A stretch of DNA of 6,973 nt. Origin: Sulfurovum sp. (GTDB taxonomy: Bacteria; Campylobacterota; Campylobacteria; Campylobacterales; Sulfurovaceae). Below are positions 5,510 to 6,973 of the stretch, in pieces. The first letter of the stretch is position 1, and the number at the start of each line of letters is the position of its first letter. Below the pieces are notes generated by a model. It ran no database searches and was not told the DNA's origin. It saw only the letters and a program-made list of their open reading frames with translations. The stretch is from assembly GCA_027066595.1 (NCBI GenBank), contig JAMONG010000247.1:1-6973 (forward strand), in the 5' to 3' direction. A program made the translations under genes and the position numbers.

Positions 5510-6673
5510 ATGATGCTAACAATAACAGGTAACGGTATGGGTGACTACACCTTTAAAAACCTCAACGTCAATACAAATGACTATGAAACCATCATTTGTG
5601 ATAAAAACTTTATAGAAAATGGTATATCTATTTTAAAACTTAGTTTTAAAGACGCCAAAGCATACATTTTAGAGCATTATGAAAATAAAAATATTTTATA
5701 TGTAGTCACAGGAAGTCCATTGTTCTTTTCTGCAGGTATTTTAATCGCTCAAAAACTTCCTAAAGAGCAGGTTGAAATTATAGACAATACTTCTTCTAAA
5801 GCCTATATGCAAGCACGTTGTTTTATCAGTGATACAGACATGGGTGTAGTCTCTATCCATGGCAGACCCAAACTTGATTTAGAAGTGTTTTTAACAAAGC
5901 CTTACACTTTTGTTCTTTGTGATAAAGAGAGCATAGAAAAGATTAAAAATGCTACTACCTATTTGAAAAGTGAAGACATTGAAATAACTATCGGCTATAA
6001 GTTAGGCTATGCAGATGAGCGTATAGAGCAAATAAACATACAAAATATGGATGAAACTTTTGATTTAACACACCCCTATGTCTTACTCATCAAACGACTT
6101 TTTACTCCTAAGCCCATGGTAAGTAACGATGATGATTTTGTGACTGAACGCGGTATGATTACAAAACAGTACAAGCGTCACCTTAGCTTACAAAACTTAG
6201 ACCTTGAACCCAACCAACTACTTTGGGATGTAGGAGCTGGGAGTGGAAGCTGTGGCATAGAAGCCTATAAACGCTACAAGGTACGTACTATTTTCTTTGA
6301 AAAACAACCTTTACGTTGTGAGTACATACGCCAAAACCTCACAACTCATCATGTCTGTAACACGAGACTTTTAGAGGGTGATGCTGAAGAACGTTTTGAA
6401 AGTTTAGAGCAAAACCCTGAACGTATCTTTGTTGGTGGTGGGGGAGAAAAAGTCATTGAAAAACTCCCTTACCTCTATGAACGCTTATCTAATGGTGGTG
6501 TCATGCTCATCGCAGCTATTACCCTCAAAAACCTTACACAGATGATAAGTGTCCTCAATAGTGCAAAGATAGATTACAAGGTCATTTCACTCTCTTTGAC
6601 CACCTATAAGGGAAAGCTAGATTTAATTGAGCCAGAGAGACAACTATTTCAAATAAAGGTCGTAAAAGTATGA
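5510..6673 (+). CDS. cbiET: Bifunctional cobalt-precorrin-7 C5-methyltransferase / cobalt-precorrin-6B C15-methyltransferase (decarboxylating), CbiE-CbiT fusion
   Basis: A 387-residue fusion equivalent to CobL. The N-terminal CbiE half (about 1-195) methylates C5; the CbiT half (about 205-387) methylates C15 and decarboxylates the C12 acetate. CbiE is identified by TGSPLFFSAG (67-76), the EVSSxQ-like region around 90-104 and the characteristic VSIHGRP (114-120). CbiT is identified by DDDFVTERGMITKQ (207-220) and the Rossmann motif LLWDVGAGSGSCGIEAY (237-253), then FFEKQ (262-266), EGDAEE (289-294) and FVGGGGEKV (307-315). The CbiE half is divergent: its glycine loop is GNGMGD rather than GxGPGD, and Ser69 stands where the GDP motif has Asp. 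The linker is short (196-206). The start is ATG 5510 or 5513. It ends in an ATGA overlap with cbiF. Confidence 0.88.
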   Translation: MMLTITGNGMGDYTFKNLNVNTNDYETIICDKNFIENGISILKLSFKDAKAYILEHYENKNILYVVTGSPLFFSAGILIAQKLPKEQVEIIDNTSSKAYMQARCFISDTDMGVVSIHGRPKLDLEVFLTKPYTFVLCDKESIEKIKNATTYLKSEDIEITIGYKLGYADERIEQINIQNMDETFDLTHPYVLLIKRLFTPKPMVSNDDDFVTERGMITKQYKRHLSLQNLDLEPNQLLWDVGAGSGSCGIEAYKRYKVRTIFFEKQPLRCEYIRQNLTTHHVCNTRLLEGDAEERFESLEQNPERIFVGGGGEKVIEKLPYLYERLSNGGVMLIAAITLKNLTQMISVLNSAKIDYKVISLSLTTYKGKLDLIEPERQLFQIKVVKV

Positions 6674-6973
6674 TATATTTTATAGGAGCAGGACCTGGTG
6701 ACCCAGACTTGGTAACCATCAAAGCTCAAAAGATTTTGCAAAAAGCTGATGTGGTACTTTTTACAGGTTCACTTGTACCACGTGAGGTACTTTCTTGGTG
6801 TAAAGATGATGCTCTCATTATCGATTCACAAGGGATGAAATACCCAGAGATATTTGCATTTTTAGAAAAGCATCATGACAAGGTCTTAGCACGTGTACAT
6901 ACAGGTGACCCTTCACTCTACTCTACCATTGCTAAGCAGATAAACTTTTTAAATGAAAAAAAGTTTAACTATG
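6670..6973 (+). CDS. cbiF: Cobalt-precorrin-4 C11-methyltransferase (3' end outside window)
   Basis: An open frame of 101 complete codons starts at ATG 6670 and runs off the window; the full family length is about 250. It methylates C11 of cobalt-precorrin-4 using S-adenosylmethionine. Evidence is FIGAGPGDPDLVTIKA (4-19), VVLFTGSLVPREVLSW (28-43), IIDSQGMKYPEI (50-61, the CbiF/CobM form of the DSAGMxLxEI block) and RVHTGDPSLYSTI (75-87). SLVP with HTGDPSLY separates CbiF/CobM from CobA and CbiL. Unlike CobA and CbiE here, its GDP motif is intact. The start overlaps the cbiET stop (ATGA), and AAAGG at 6655-6659 offers a ribosome binding site 10 nt upstream. Confidence 0.9.
   Translation, partial: MIYFIGAGPGDPDLVTIKAQKILQKADVVLFTGSLVPREVLSWCKDDALIIDSQGMKYPEIFAFLEKHHDKVLARVHTGDPSLYSTIAKQINFLNEKKFNY

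Noticed and set aside
297..6973. CRISPR arrays, tRNA or rRNA genes, insertion sequences
   Set aside because: No regularly spaced repeats, RNA-like cloverleaf sequences, transposase genes or terminal inverted repeats were seen; coding density leaves almost no room.

Overview
The window is a 7 kb slice of an anaerobic-type cobalamin (vitamin B12) biosynthesis operon. Every gene lies on the + strand, packed with almost no intergenic space. The DNA is AT-rich, and the proteins are rich in Lys, Ile and Asn. That composition, plus the gene content (CbiM alone, CbiK-type chelatase, CbiE-CbiT fusion, an embedded [2Fe-2S] ferredoxin), suggests a Campylobacterota bacterium of the Sulfurimonas/Sulfurovum/Sulfurospirillum kind. 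The genus is an inference from style and was not tested by any search.

Layout. Bases 1-296 hold the last ~97 codons of a FecCD/BtuC-type ABC permease. An 84-bp AT-rich gap (297-380) follows, the only real intergenic region, with a good TATAAT box and a ribosome binding site. Then come cbiM (metal uptake), cbiK (cobaltochelatase), cbiL (C20 methylation), cbiC (methylmutase), a NuoE-like [2Fe-2S] ferredoxin, cobA (uroporphyrinogen-III methyltransferase), cbiD (C1 methylation), cbiET (C5/C15 methylation and decarboxylation) and the first 101 codons of cbiF (C11 methylation), cut by the window end. From cbiM on, neighbouring genes are at most 5 bp apart or overlap (11 bp cbiK/cbiL; 4-bp ATGA overlaps fdx/cobA and cbiET/cbiF), so one polycistronic, translationally coupled unit is likely.

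How they work together. CobA makes precorrin-2 from uroporphyrinogen III. After oxidation to sirohydrochlorin (no dehydrogenase lies in the window), CbiK inserts cobalt imported through CbiM. CbiL, CbiF, CbiD and CbiET then methylate the ring in turn, and CbiC moves the C11 methyl to C12 to give cobyrinate. CbiG, CbiH, CbiJ and CbiA, which the route also needs, are not visible and may lie downstream. Early cobalt insertion and CbiD mark the anaerobic (cobalt-early) route.

I see no new multi-gene system. The points most worth a second look are the ferredoxin of unassigned role inside the operon, unusual substitutions at normally conserved motif positions in CobA and the CbiE half of CbiET, a shifted metal-ligand Glu in CbiK, a CbiM with no CbiN/Q/O beside it, and a perfect 18-bp palindrome inside cbiL.
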